DNA of 37,571 nt, taken from assembly GCF_001402945.1 (NCBI RefSeq), contig NZ_LKBG01000242.1, positions 1-37,571 on the forward strand, written 5' to 3'. Numbering within the stretch: the stretch's first letter is position 1; each line of letters opens with the position of its first letter. Positions 21,973 to 30,826 of the stretch are shown here, one piece after another. The notes below the pieces were generated by a model. It was not told the origin of the DNA, made no database searches, and saw only the letters and a program-made list of their open reading frames with translations. The translations under genes were made by a program, and so were the position numbers. The stretch comes from Acidiplasma aeolicum (lineage in GTDB: Archaea; Thermoplasmatota; Thermoplasmata; Thermoplasmatales; Thermoplasmataceae).

Positions 21973-22266
21973 TTATTCCTTTGATTCTCCAAATATTTTA
22001 TGCCTTGGCATGGATTCCAAAATAGTTTTTCCATAATCCACAGTTTGATTATATTCCTTCATTTTCAGAAAGTTTTTGAATGAATCTATGTCCTTCCATT
22101 CAGTGTATATCATGTATTCCCTTGGGCAGTCAACTTCCTTGTATAATTTTCCATCCAGAAAACCAACATCAGAGCTTTTTAATAATTTAACAACATTGCC
22201 AAATGCGTTTTCAAAATCCTTTTCATGGCCCTGCTTAACCTTGTAATAAAGACCGACATTAATCAT
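21973..22266 (-). CDS. Antibiotic biosynthesis monooxygenase (ABM)-fold protein
   Basis: A 97-residue protein with the ferredoxin-like ABM fold. It reads N-terminal strand INVGLYYKVKQGHEKDFENAF, a helix, GFLDGKLYKEVDCPREYMIYTEW as the central hairpin with the usual W-x-D pair (EWKDIDSFKNF), and a C-terminal helix. Members are small dimeric monooxygenases or haem-related enzymes; the substrate is unknown. Encoded alone, 40 bp upstream of XPB on the same strand. Confidence 0.82.
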   Translation of the reverse strand: MINVGLYYKVKQGHEKDFENAFGNVVKLLKSSDVGFLDGKLYKEVDCPREYMIYTEWKDIDSFKNFLKMKEYNQTVDYGKTILESMPRHKIFGESKE

Positions 22267-22377
22267 GTTTCATAATTTTACCTTTATATTTAAATTTTTT
22301 AAATATTTGAATAAATAAATATTATATTAAATTGGAATAAAAAAAATATTTTATAAATGGGCGCATTATTAAAAATT

Positions 22378-23145
22378 ATGAATCTTCTAAAGGATAAAAT
22401 AGTTTTAATAACTGGTGCATCAAAGGGTCTTGGACGTGCCATTGCGGAAAAATTCAGTGCAGAGGGTGCAAGAATAGCCATTAACTATAATCATGATGCC
22501 AGATCTGCAGAACTTTTAAGGGAAAAATTACCGGGTTCAGAAATATTTCAGGCGGACGTTTCTAGCCATGACAGCGTAAAAAATATGATAGAGGAAATAC
22601 ATAAAAAAATGGGCACAATAGATATTCTGGTAAACAACGCCGGCATGTGGCATTTACTCTCATGGGATGATTTTGACGACGCAAAGGTTAATGAAATGAT
22701 TTCTGTTAATCTTATGGGCCAAATATACGCTGCAAAGGAATGCCTTGAGGATATCAAAAAGAATAAGGGCATAATAATAAATATGGCATCAAATGCAGGT
22801 GTTGGAACAGCAGCGAGCAATACCACATTTTATTCCATATCAAAGGCGGGCGTCATTATGTTAACAAAGAGGCTTGCATTTGACCTTTCAGGTACCGGTG
22901 TCAGGGTAAATGCCATAGCACCAGGATGGATAGAAACAGATATGACGATAGGTGGTAAAACCAGTGAAGAGATAAAAAATCTTGAACATTCTTTCATTTC
23001 AAGAACATCATTGAAAATGTTTGGAAAACCCGAATACATAGCAGATGCTGCCTTATTCCTTGCAACCGATGCCTCAAAATATATGAACGGTCAGGTGCTT
23101 GTTGTTGATGGTGGCAGAATAGATAATCTTACACACAGCCTATAA
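22378..23145 (+). CDS. Short-chain dehydrogenase/reductase
   Basis: A 255-residue classical SDR. It has the NAD(P) loop TGASKGLG (12-19), NNAG near residue 88, a catalytic Ser region (INMASNAGVG), the YSISK active-site pair near 152-156, and the PGWIETDM and GQVLVVDGG ends. It resembles 3-oxoacyl-ACP reductases and glucose or polyol dehydrogenases, so the substrate cannot be set. Start is ATG 22378, since ATATTTTATAAATG lies about 20-33 bp upstream and serves as TATA box; the upstream ATG at 22357 falls inside it. Confidence 0.9.
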   Translation: MNLLKDKIVLITGASKGLGRAIAEKFSAEGARIAINYNHDARSAELLREKLPGSEIFQADVSSHDSVKNMIEEIHKKMGTIDILVNNAGMWHLLSWDDFDDAKVNEMISVNLMGQIYAAKECLEDIKKNKGIIINMASNAGVGTAASNTTFYSISKAGVIMLTKRLAFDLSGTGVRVNAIAPGWIETDMTIGGKTSEEIKNLEHSFISRTSLKMFGKPEYIADAALFLATDASKYMNGQVLVVDGGRIDNLTHSL

Positions 23146-23233
23146 TTTTAATCGTAAATATTTTTTAATATTAAAAATAATATACTTATATATTAGTTAT
23201 TTAATTAAAATATTACCATACAATTATTCATTT

Positions 23234-23255
23234 AATATGACAAAAAAGTCATATT
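23234..23255. promoter_or_regulatory. Inverted repeat in the leader of the sulfur transporter gene
   Basis: AATATGAC-AAAAAA-GTCATATT: perfect 8-bp arms with a six-A spacer, 12 bp before the ATG at 23268. It can be a dimer-binding operator or, in RNA, a hairpin just before the ribosome-binding site AAGGAT. Confidence 0.6.
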
Positions 23256-23267
23256 GAAGGATAAAAT

Positions 23268-24482
23268 ATGATAAGCGTAACAGCATGGGAATGGATAGGC
23301 CTTTTTATAGGGATGTTAATAGGTGGCCTTGCAGAGGCATGGGGCATATCAAACCCTGAGGTCCTCATAAGATTGGGTAAATGGGAAGACCGTCTTTTTG
23401 TTGGGTGTATAGCAATTGCAATAGGTGCAGGCGCTCTGGCATTATATGGCCTGGCAGCACTTGGTGTTGGATTCCACTGGGGAATTAAACCGGATTACGT
23501 CTGGGGTGTTGCACTGGGCGGCGCAATATTTGGTACAGGTATAGCAATATCCGGATACGTGCCTGGCACAGTATGGATGGCACTTGGCGAGGGAAGAAGG
23601 GATGCAATTTTCGCCGTGCTTGGTGGCTTATTGGGTGCTGCAGCATGGACATTAATATACCAGACGTCATTCGGTCACTGGCTTGTAACATATGATAACT
23701 TTGGTTTGATATACTTTGGTGGTAAGGTCGATACAAATCTAACAGTGGGCTTTGGCATAGCAGTGGCCTGGGCCATAATAATGTTCTCAATTGCATATTT
23801 CCTACCAAGGTACAAGCATGGAAAGAGCTGTGCATACAACTCATTGCACAAAAATACAAAATTAAGCCCGGAGGAGGAGGCACAGTATGTGGAAACTGCC
23901 GGCATGCTTCTTGAAGGATCATCAATGCCTCTAGGCAAGAACAATTTACCTGAGAAGGTGAATTATCACTGGACTGTTTCATCAAAATTATTTGGCGTTG
24001 TTATGATGTCTGTTGGTATAATCATAGGTTTAACCGTTGTATTGGAAATGTTCCTTCACCAGATATTTGGTGAATCAACCACATATTCATGGATAGTTGC
24101 AAAGCTATGGCTACCAGCAGGAACATGGAAGTACAGCACATTGGTTGTTCATACAATAGGCTGGGAACCCTTCAGTGATATAGGCACATTATTTGGTGCA
24201 TTCCTTGCATCAGTATTCTTCACAAGGAGATTTCAGTCATTTAATAATGTAATTCCACCATCATGGAAGGCCAGATTTGGGAACAGCCAGATTAAAAGGG
24301 CAGCAGGTGCATTTTCAGGTGCATTCTTAATGCTTCTTGGTGCAAGAATGGCAGATGGATGTGCATCAGGTCATATATTAAGTGGAGACCTTCAGATGGC
24401 AGTAAGCAGTCTGGAATTCTTCATATTTGTCATAATATTCCTTCTGGTTGTTGCACATATAATATACAGGAAGGTGGAGTAA
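23268..24482 (+). CDS. YeeE/YedE-family sulfur-compound transporter
   Basis: A 404-residue membrane protein with about nine to ten helices and an internal duplication. Each half has a short Gly-rich motif: ISGYVPGTVWMALGEGRRDA in the first, ADGCASGHILSGDL in the second, the latter with the conserved pore cysteine. The family imports thiosulfate or related sulfane sulfur. The stop runs directly into the next ATG, so the two form an operon. An 8-bp inverted repeat precedes the start, and a HTH regulator with a CxxC motif lies 63 bp beyond the operon. Confidence 0.87.
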   Translation: MISVTAWEWIGLFIGMLIGGLAEAWGISNPEVLIRLGKWEDRLFVGCIAIAIGAGALALYGLAALGVGFHWGIKPDYVWGVALGGAIFGTGIAISGYVPGTVWMALGEGRRDAIFAVLGGLLGAAAWTLIYQTSFGHWLVTYDNFGLIYFGGKVDTNLTVGFGIAVAWAIIMFSIAYFLPRYKHGKSCAYNSLHKNTKLSPEEEAQYVETAGMLLEGSSMPLGKNNLPEKVNYHWTVSSKLFGVVMMSVGIIIGLTVVLEMFLHQIFGESTTYSWIVAKLWLPAGTWKYSTLVVHTIGWEPFSDIGTLFGAFLASVFFTRRFQSFNNVIPPSWKARFGNSQIKRAAGAFSGAFLMLLGARMADGCASGHILSGDLQMAVSSLEFFIFVIIFLLVVAHIIYRKVE

Positions 24483-24782
24483 ATGGTTGAAAAAGATGAA
24501 ATAGAGCAAACTGAAATTAAAAGGGAGGGTTCAGAACCTAAATGCAAAAGTGAGTCTGGCATTAAGGCATTCATAATAACAATGGTTGGCATAGTAATAA
24601 TAACCGCAGCGCTGACATCGGGCACATACAATGGGTATGATCCAAGCTCATACTCTGTTGCAATCACTGGCTTCTTTGTCATAGTCACCATTGTAATGAC
24701 TGCCATATGGTACAGGACGAAATATAATAATTACAGTTATGAACCCAACAATGAAACAAATAAAAAGGAAAGGAAACAATAA
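24483..24782 (+). CDS. Small membrane protein co-encoded with the sulfur transporter
   Basis: A 99-residue protein starting at the base after the transporter stop. A charged N-terminus with one Cys (KREGSEPKCKSESG) is followed by two helices (about 29-47 and 58-78) separated by a short polar loop (GTYNGYDPSSYS), then an Asn/Lys-rich tail. I know no family. The tight spacing implies a role as partner of the YeeE-type transporter. Confidence 0.72.
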   Translation: MVEKDEIEQTEIKREGSEPKCKSESGIKAFIITMVGIVIITAALTSGTYNGYDPSSYSVAITGFFVIVTIVMTAIWYRTKYNNYSYEPNNETNKKERKQ

Positions 24783-24799
24783 TTTTTTATTATTTTTTT
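24783..24799 (+). terminator. T-rich transcription end after the sulfur transporter operon
   Basis: Two runs of six or seven T (TTTTTTATTATTTTTTTAA) directly after the last stop, the usual intrinsic termination signal in archaea. No hairpin is needed or seen. Confidence 0.4.
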
Positions 24800-24845
24800 A
24801 ATGTATATTAACAATATTTTTTAATACCAAATAAATATACATTTT

Positions 24846-25475
24846 ATGAGTGAAAAATCAAAGGGCTCGGTTATAGCCCTTATAAAACTTCACCGAACAG
24901 ACTGCGAGGTTACAAATTTTATAACCAAAAACTTTCATGATGTTGATATAAAAAGGTTGAAAATAGGAGAAAATTATACGCTTCACTGTATATCATTCAA
25001 TAAGGATGATGATTATTATGATAAAATATCCGAATTAAAAAAAGTTTCAAGGAACTTTATTAATGTGGGAAAAAATAAGATATGGGCAGAGGGTCCTAGC
25101 TGCACTGCATGCCATTTTATGGCAACTGCAGATGTTGAAATACTCAGCAATAAATCCCTTGGTTCTGATTATGTTCTTTACAGGATACTTGTATCCAACA
25201 GGGCAAAACTTAGGGAGCTTGAGGAAAAAATGGATGAGGCAGGCCTTGACCCTGAAATAATTGATGTTACCTATTCAAACGACCTTGAGCTTACATCCAG
25301 GGAAAAGGATATAATTAAAAAGTTATTTGATTATGGTTATTTTGAACTCGACCGGAAAAAATCATTGACAGAGATAGCAGCATCCCTTGGAATATCCACA
25401 ACAACATTATCAGAAATCATGCGTGTTGCACTTAAAAAGATTGTTAAAACATATATTAATGATAATATTTCATAG
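24846..25475 (+). CDS. HTH_10 (bacterio-opsin activator type) transcriptional regulator
   Basis: A 209-residue protein. The C-terminal 60 residues match the HTH_10 domain: LTSREKDIIKKLFDYGYFEL, then LTEIAASLGISTTTLSEIMR as recognition helix. The N-terminal 140 residues form a sensor-like alpha/beta part with the motif SCTACH (C86, C89, H90), which could bind a metal or react with sulfur species. It lies 63 bp after the YeeE operon on the same strand and is the natural candidate to control it through the inverted repeat at 23234-23255. It overlaps the convergent acyl-CoA dehydrogenase gene by six bases. Confidence 0.85.
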   Translation: MSEKSKGSVIALIKLHRTDCEVTNFITKNFHDVDIKRLKIGENYTLHCISFNKDDDYYDKISELKKVSRNFINVGKNKIWAEGPSCTACHFMATADVEILSNKSLGSDYVLYRILVSNRAKLRELEEKMDEAGLDPEIIDVTYSNDLELTSREKDIIKKLFDYGYFELDRKKSLTEIAASLGISTTTLSEIMRVALKKIVKTYINDNIS

Positions 25476-26630
25476 GCCCATAAATGCCTTTGATATTATT
25501 AAATTCATAATGTTTAATGCACCCTCTGCACCCACAAGGTAGCTGAATATCCCCCTTGCACTTTTCTCAAGGCCAGCCTCTGTGCTGTATGAATATGCAC
25601 CAAACCACATCATGACATTCTTTACTATATCAAGTGCAATCTGAGGTGCCTTAAACTTGGACATTGCACTGTATATATATAGATCATTTGAATCAGTGTC
25701 TGCAAGGTACGCAGCCTTGTATGTTAAAAGCTTTGACATTTCAAGTTCTGTTTTTAATTCAGAAAATTTGAAAGATACACCCTGAAATTCTTCAAGTTTT
25801 TTCCCGAATGCACTCCTCTGTTTAATGTAATTCAGCCCCTTCTCAAGGATGGAATCGGATAATCCATTGCAGGCTGCAGCAACAAGAATCCTTGCATGGT
25901 TAAAGCCATCCATGGCATAATAGAACCCTTTGTTTACCTTTCCAATAATGTTTTCTTCCGGGATTTCAACATTGTTATACCTTATTATGCATGTTGATAT
26001 GCCCATCCTGCCCATGTTGTTAATTTTATACATTTCGATGCCCGGGCTGTCAGCAGGCACATAAACCATGGTAATTCCCTTATGCCCACCGTTTTTATCG
26101 GTTTTTACCAGTGTTAAATGTCCGCCACCATTATTTTTTGCCTCAATTCCACCGCTTATATAGGCCTTTTCTCCATTTATAATAATTTTTCCATCTTTTA
26201 TTTCTCCTGATGTTTTAATGGCAGCAACATCACTTCCACCAGATGCCTCTGTTGATGCAATGCCTATAAATTTTTTTCCTATTGCAATATCTGGTAATAT
26301 TTTTGATTTTATAAAGTTATTTCCATATTTTTGCAATATATAAGCCCATGATGTGTTTAGTAAATAATATACAGAGGTTGCCATGCTTGTATCAACCTTT
26401 GCTATTTCCTCCGATATTATTGCAGCATCCATAAATGATAGCTTTGATCCACCATAAAGTGTATCAATAAGCGGTGATATAATGCCATGAGAACCTGCGG
26501 CCATTAAAAAACTTTCAGGTATTTTTTCATTGGTATCAATGGAATCTGCAACAGGTTCAAGATATCTTTTCAAAAATTCCGCTGTTGTTTCCCTTATAAG
26601 CTGTTCCTCCTCTGAAAATGAAAAATCCAT
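25470..26630 (-). CDS. Acyl-CoA dehydrogenase
   Basis: A 386-residue FAD enzyme of normal length. The N-terminal helical domain starts DFSFSEEEQLIRETTAEFLK. The middle beta domain has ASTEASGGSDVAAIKTSGE, the FAD/substrate segment, and INGEKAYISGG. The C-terminal helical domain includes RSAFGKKLEEFQGVSFKFSE and FGAYSYSTEAGLEKSARG. It introduces the alpha-beta double bond in acyl-CoA and passes electrons to an electron-transfer flavoprotein. FixC and FixX homologues lie nearby on the same strand, though no ETF subunit genes are in the window. Chain-length preference is not readable. Confidence 0.93.
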   Translation of the reverse strand: MDFSFSEEEQLIRETTAEFLKRYLEPVADSIDTNEKIPESFLMAAGSHGIISPLIDTLYGGSKLSFMDAAIISEEIAKVDTSMATSVYYLLNTSWAYILQKYGNNFIKSKILPDIAIGKKFIGIASTEASGGSDVAAIKTSGEIKDGKIIINGEKAYISGGIEAKNNGGGHLTLVKTDKNGGHKGITMVYVPADSPGIEMYKINNMGRMGISTCIIRYNNVEIPEENIIGKVNKGFYYAMDGFNHARILVAAACNGLSDSILEKGLNYIKQRSAFGKKLEEFQGVSFKFSELKTELEMSKLLTYKAAYLADTDSNDLYIYSAMSKFKAPQIALDIVKNVMMWFGAYSYSTEAGLEKSARGIFSYLVGAEGALNIMNLIISKAFMGL

Positions 26631-26719
26631 GAGGTTTTATTTTAATATTAATATTAAATATTTCCATGGATTCATAAAAGAACCTTAAAATAATTAAAAT
26701 CACTAAACTATGGATAATA

Positions 26720-27364
26720 ATGGAATTTAAGGCAGTTTATGTAACATGGCAGGACATTGAAGACTGGTGCTCAGGCATACTCGACATGGTTCTTGAGGAC
26801 AGATATAACCCAGATGTTATTGTTGGCATAGCAAGGGGTGGCCTTGTTCCGGCAAGAATGATTTCGGATTATCTGATTAAAAAGGAATTAATATCAATAA
26901 AAACAGAACACTGGGGATTAACAGCAAATATGGATGGAAAGGCAGTGCTTGCAGGTAAAACAAATTATGACATGTCTGGCAAAAAGGTGCTCCTTGTTGA
27001 CGACATCACCGATACCGGAGAAAGCATGAAGGTGGCCCTTGATTACATTAAATCATTAAATCCTTCCGTGGTAAAATCAGCATCAATGCTTTATGTCAAT
27101 GAGGCATCCTTCCGGCCCGATTATTTTGGCATTGGAATTAAAAAAAATGACTGGGCATGGTTCATATTTCCATGGAATGTTTATGAGGATACATACAATC
27201 TGCTTAAGAAGTTTTTAAGTGAACCACTGGATCTTGATGCCGCAGAAAAAATATTAAGAGATAATTACGGGCTTGATACATCACGGGTAAATCTTTCAAA
27301 CATACTGAAAAATCTTTCCAGGTCAGGAATGATAAAAGAAAATAAAGATAAATTTTATATTTAA
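26720..27364 (+). CDS. Phosphoribosyltransferase (COG2236 type)
   Basis: A 214-residue protein. The PRPP-binding loop VLLVDDITDTGES lies at 90-102, and the pyrophosphate loop GIARGGLVPARM at 36-47. The WGLTAN hood region and the AWFIFPWNVYED segment are typical of the hypoxanthine/xanthine-like COG2236 branch. A C-terminal extension of about 50 residues with a winged-helix look (LDAAEKILRDNYGLDTS...SRSGMIKE) is also common there. Probably purine salvage; the base is not determined. Start is ATG 26720; an ATG at 26709 is in another frame. Confidence 0.88.
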   Translation: MEFKAVYVTWQDIEDWCSGILDMVLEDRYNPDVIVGIARGGLVPARMISDYLIKKELISIKTEHWGLTANMDGKAVLAGKTNYDMSGKKVLLVDDITDTGESMKVALDYIKSLNPSVVKSASMLYVNEASFRPDYFGIGIKKNDWAWFIFPWNVYEDTYNLLKKFLSEPLDLDAAEKILRDNYGLDTSRVNLSNILKNLSRSGMIKENKDKFYI

Positions 27365-27373
27365 AATTATTTT

Positions 27374-27640
27374 TTATCCGTATGTGTAGCTTATACCCTT
27401 TTCAGGGAAGGTAAATTCAATTGCTCCAAACGGGCAGGCCACAAGTGCTGCGCCACATTCAAGGCATCTCTCATAGTGTACTGTAAGTATCTCCTTTTCA
27501 TTTGCCTCGTAGGTACCCGCAGGGCAAACCTTTGTACAGGGCTTATATTTGCACGTTCTGCAAATATCTGTATTCACCTTAATATGCGACTCGTTTCCAG
27601 TTTCGTATTTATTTAATGCCAGCCTTTTTAATATATCCAT
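27374..27640 (-). CDS. fixX: FixX-like ferredoxin
   Basis: An 88-residue ferredoxin. A first cluster of cysteines runs CRTCKYKPCTKVCPAG (about 29-43). The second is CLECGAALVACPFGAIEF (about 60-77), incomplete for a second 4Fe-4S centre, as in the FixX family, which carries a single cluster. It takes electrons to or from FixC, encoded immediately upstream with one base between the genes. A C-terminal tail ISYTYG follows. Confidence 0.9.
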   Translation of the reverse strand: MDILKRLALNKYETGNESHIKVNTDICRTCKYKPCTKVCPAGTYEANEKEILTVHYERCLECGAALVACPFGAIEFTFPEKGISYTYG

Positions 27641-27641
27641 T

Positions 27642-28859
27642 TTACATCACCCTCATTGCATCACGCAGAATGGATGCAACACTGAGTCCATTCTGATGTG
27701 CCTGATCAAAAACAACATTTACAGGCTTTCTCCTATTTTTACCATCCACGTTCATTAACTCAGAAAGAACACCGGTAAAAAAGTCCGGATACTTTGTAAA
27801 TAGATCCTTATTACCCAGAAGATTAAACATGGGCCATGCAACCTTCATGTCATTCATAATAAATGATTCATCAAGCATTTTCTTATATATTTCTGTGTTT
27901 GAATAATCACCAGAATCCAATATAATTTTGGCAGCATTTCCAGCTATCATGCCCGATTCTATGGCAAGGTCCATGCCCCTTATGGTGAAGCCATCATTTA
28001 TTAAGAAACCTGCAGAATCACCAGCAACAAGTATGTTGTCATAGTTTACAGGTGGCAGATTGCCATATCCATAATAGGGTATCATATGTGCAGAGTATTC
28101 AAGCATTTTTCCATCTATGCCCAATTTTTCCCTGACCTGCTCTATTAAATCTGAGGATTTTAGGTTATTTGCATCATCCTGCAATGATTCTATCTTAACG
28201 GTGAATCCAACAGATAATGTATCCCTGTTCTCGTAAACAAAGGCACCGCCCTTAAGGTCCCCTGTTAATCCCAGAATTGTCCTTGTTTCTCCATAATCCC
28301 TGTCTGTCTTATTTTCAATAACCTCCTTAACGCCCAGCATATTGTATTTTGGCTGCAGCCTCCTACCCTGAAGCCTTGATATAAGTGCGGCTGACCCATC
28401 AGCCTCTATTACCAGTGGTGTTTTAATATCCCCCCTGTCTGTTATTACATTGATAAGATTATTTTCCCTTGAAATTCCCTTTACAAGTGTGGAATATGAT
28501 ACTGTACAGCCATTTTCCTCGGCGATCCCTGATAAATACCTGTCAAATTTCGACCTGAGCACTGTGTAGCTGTTTTTCTTATTTTTTTCCTCAAAGGAAA
28601 ATGATATTTTTCCATCCTTAGCATATATTTCATATGTATCCTTATACACCGGCAGTTCCAGATATTCATCAGAAAACTGGTCTCCCAAAAGTTTCCTTAG
28701 TGAATGAACATACATCCTGCCGCCGGTAACATTTTTAGACCCGGAGTAATCGCCGCGTTCAAGAACTATTGCGGATAAATTGTTTTTTGTGGCTGTTATT
28801 CCAGCTGAAAGACCTGAAAGGCCGCCACCAACTATGACAACATCAACATCATAATCCAT
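27642..28859 (-). CDS. fixC: FixC-like electron-transfer flavoprotein:quinone oxidoreductase
   Basis: A 405-residue flavoprotein. The Rossmann start VDVVIVGGGLSGLSAGITA (4-22) binds FAD. GDSAGFLINDGFTIRGMDLAIESG near 275-300 is the second FAD motif, diagnostic for the FixC/ETF-QO group. With FixX it carries electrons from electron-transfer flavoproteins to the quinone pool. The acyl-CoA dehydrogenase 1 kb away is a plausible ultimate donor. FixA and FixB are not in the window and must be elsewhere. Confidence 0.9.
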   Translation of the reverse strand: MDYDVDVVIVGGGLSGLSAGITATKNNLSAIVLERGDYSGSKNVTGGRMYVHSLRKLLGDQFSDEYLELPVYKDTYEIYAKDGKISFSFEEKNKKNSYTVLRSKFDRYLSGIAEENGCTVSYSTLVKGISRENNLINVITDRGDIKTPLVIEADGSAALISRLQGRRLQPKYNMLGVKEVIENKTDRDYGETRTILGLTGDLKGGAFVYENRDTLSVGFTVKIESLQDDANNLKSSDLIEQVREKLGIDGKMLEYSAHMIPYYGYGNLPPVNYDNILVAGDSAGFLINDGFTIRGMDLAIESGMIAGNAAKIILDSGDYSNTEIYKKMLDESFIMNDMKVAWPMFNLLGNKDLFTKYPDFFTGVLSELMNVDGKNRRKPVNVVFDQAHQNGLSVASILRDAMRVM

Positions 28860-28984
28860 GGCTTGAAATCCCGTTATAATATATGAACATTTATAATGTC
28901 ATATAAAAATATTTTGTCTGTGGATAGTTTTAAATATTAAAGTATACTTACTAAAAAGTAAATATACTTTAGCAAGGTGATCTA

Positions 28985-30391
28985 TTGCATAAGGACGGTG
29001 CTTATTCAAAGAAATACGATTTCTCTGTGGGCCAGCTAAGGAATAATGTACATAAATTTATGGATCTGGCATCCCTTTCAACATCAAGTGTTGCACCTGC
29101 GTTCAGCATAGCAGCATCATATGGTGTTATTGCCTTTTACCTTGGCATCTATTCTATTATGGGCGTTATAATTGTATTTCCCGTTTACCTTTTTGCATCC
29201 ATTATATTCAGAAAGTTTAATAGATTATATCCAAATGCTGGTGCATCATATTTCTGGGGCAGCAAAATAGTGTCAAAATCCTATGGGTCCTTTCAGGCAT
29301 GGATTATTACACTTGCATACTTTTTTTCAATTCCACCAATAGTTATACCTGCAGGGGAGTACACTGCACAGTTTTTATACTCTCTGGGCATAATAAGTTC
29401 CAGCCTTTTAAATAATGCATTTACCATATTCATACTGGGGTCCTTCTGGATTTTAATTACGTTAATTGCAGGTATTTTGGGGGCAAGGCCCACTGCCAAG
29501 ATAACAGAGCTGTTCCTTGGAGTAGAGCTTTTTGTTATTATAATGTTTTCTTTAATTGCAATATATTACCTTCCGGATCATATGGTAAACCACATATCAT
29601 TTTCATGGTTCTTTTCATTTAATGAAATAGTAAAAAAACCATACGCATTTGTACTGGCATTTCCTGTTATTGCAACCATTATGGATGGCTGGGAAATAGA
29701 TTCATATGCCTCTGAAGAATCCTTTAACAGGGAAAAATGGCCTGGTACAACCGGGATTATGGGATTTTTAATAGTCTTTTCAATATACATGATAACCATG
29801 ACGCTTATGGATGCTGAAACACCCTTAAACCTTCTTTCTGGAAGTATAGACCCGCTTGCTGAATGGGCATCATACATAATACCAAAATATGCGGTTATCA
29901 TGTATATAGCAGTAATAGCGTCCACAGCCAGTTCATTATGGCTTACAACATATATACTGAGCAGGGCATGGTATGCCATGTCAAGGGATCATTTATTTCC
30001 ACAAATTTTTGGTTACACTCATAAAAAATATAAAAGCCCATGGTCAAATCTTGTTATAATCGCTGTTACCGCCGAGGCAATAAACGCATTTATGCTGTTT
30101 ATACCATCCATAGAATCATTTTTCGCCCAGCTTCTTTCAATTTCAGGAATTTTCCTGATGATGGAATTTGCATTTGATGCTTTTTCAGGAATTTATCTAT
30201 TTAAGGGAAGTAAAAATATATTATACCTGTTAATCTCAATAATAACATTTATAGCATTTATATTCATGATAATTATGGGAATAGCCACAAGCACATTTTA
30301 TATTGCACTTGCTGTAATCCTTCTAATTCCTGGGATACTAATGTTTTTTATTCAAAGAAATGGAATAAAATTAAGGAAAATATTAAATTGA
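28985..30391 (+). CDS. APC-family amino acid permease
   Basis: A 468-residue protein with about 12 membrane helices. Helix 1 contains SLSTSSVAPAFSIAASYGVI, the unwound substrate segment of APC carriers, and helix 3 follows YPNAGASYFWGSK. It belongs to the amino acid/polyamine/organocation superfamily; in these acidophiles such carriers import amino acids from protein breakdown, likely driven by protons. The start is TTG 28985, supported by AAGGTGA five bases upstream and by a TATA-like run before it. Confidence 0.88.
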   Translation: MHKDGAYSKKYDFSVGQLRNNVHKFMDLASLSTSSVAPAFSIAASYGVIAFYLGIYSIMGVIIVFPVYLFASIIFRKFNRLYPNAGASYFWGSKIVSKSYGSFQAWIITLAYFFSIPPIVIPAGEYTAQFLYSLGIISSSLLNNAFTIFILGSFWILITLIAGILGARPTAKITELFLGVELFVIIMFSLIAIYYLPDHMVNHISFSWFFSFNEIVKKPYAFVLAFPVIATIMDGWEIDSYASEESFNREKWPGTTGIMGFLIVFSIYMITMTLMDAETPLNLLSGSIDPLAEWASYIIPKYAVIMYIAVIASTASSLWLTTYILSRAWYAMSRDHLFPQIFGYTHKKYKSPWSNLVIIAVTAEAINAFMLFIPSIESFFAQLLSISGIFLMMEFAFDAFSGIYLFKGSKNILYLLISIITFIAFIFMIIMGIATSTFYIALAVILLIPGILMFFIQRNGIKLRKILN

Positions 30392-30431
30392 AAAATAAAG
30401 CAAATACAATAAATCTTATAATATTATTAAA

Positions 30432-30734
30432 TTACCTGTACTTGCTGTAAGCATATATTAAATCCAGCAGATTTTTTTCCATATCCTCTGTGATTACACC
30501 GTCATTCTTCTTTTTAACTATAAAATCCCTGGCCTCCCTGGTGCCCTGCTTGGACATAATTGAATATATGCCACCACGAAGTGCGCCCCTAACACTCTCC
30601 GGGAGATCCCTGACTATGGTGCCAAGCATATAATTAAACTCCTCATTCTTCCTCATATCAAGCTTTTTTACCGATCTTTTCTGATCATTTCTATAATTTC
30701 TATAGTTTTTATTTTTATAACTATTCCTATCCAT
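30432..30734 (-). CDS. Small basic protein of unknown function
   Basis: A 100-residue protein. The first 30 residues are an Asn/Tyr/Lys/Arg repeat-like tail (SYKNKNYRNYRNDQKRSVKK), probably disordered and nucleic-acid binding. The rest is helical (EEFNYMLGTIVRDLPESVRG, EARDFIVKKKNDGVITEDME). No known family. It is encoded alone, divergent from the MFS gene. A chromatin or RNA-binding role is a guess from charge only. Confidence 0.7.
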   Translation of the reverse strand: MDRNSYKNKNYRNYRNDQKRSVKKLDMRKNEEFNYMLGTIVRDLPESVRGALRGGIYSIMSKQGTREARDFIVKKKNDGVITEDMEKNLLDLIYAYSKYR

Positions 30735-30826
30735 GTCATATTAAATAATGTATATAAATATATAACATTTCTTATCTTAATTAGGGTCATCATTGCATTA
30801 ATAAATATTTCAGTTAAGAATAAATA

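Noticed and set aside
24846-25475. CxxCH in the HTH_10 protein as a haem c site
   Set aside because: There is no signal peptide or membrane anchor, the protein is a cytosolic DNA-binding regulator, and a single CxxCH is better read as a metal or thiol sensor.
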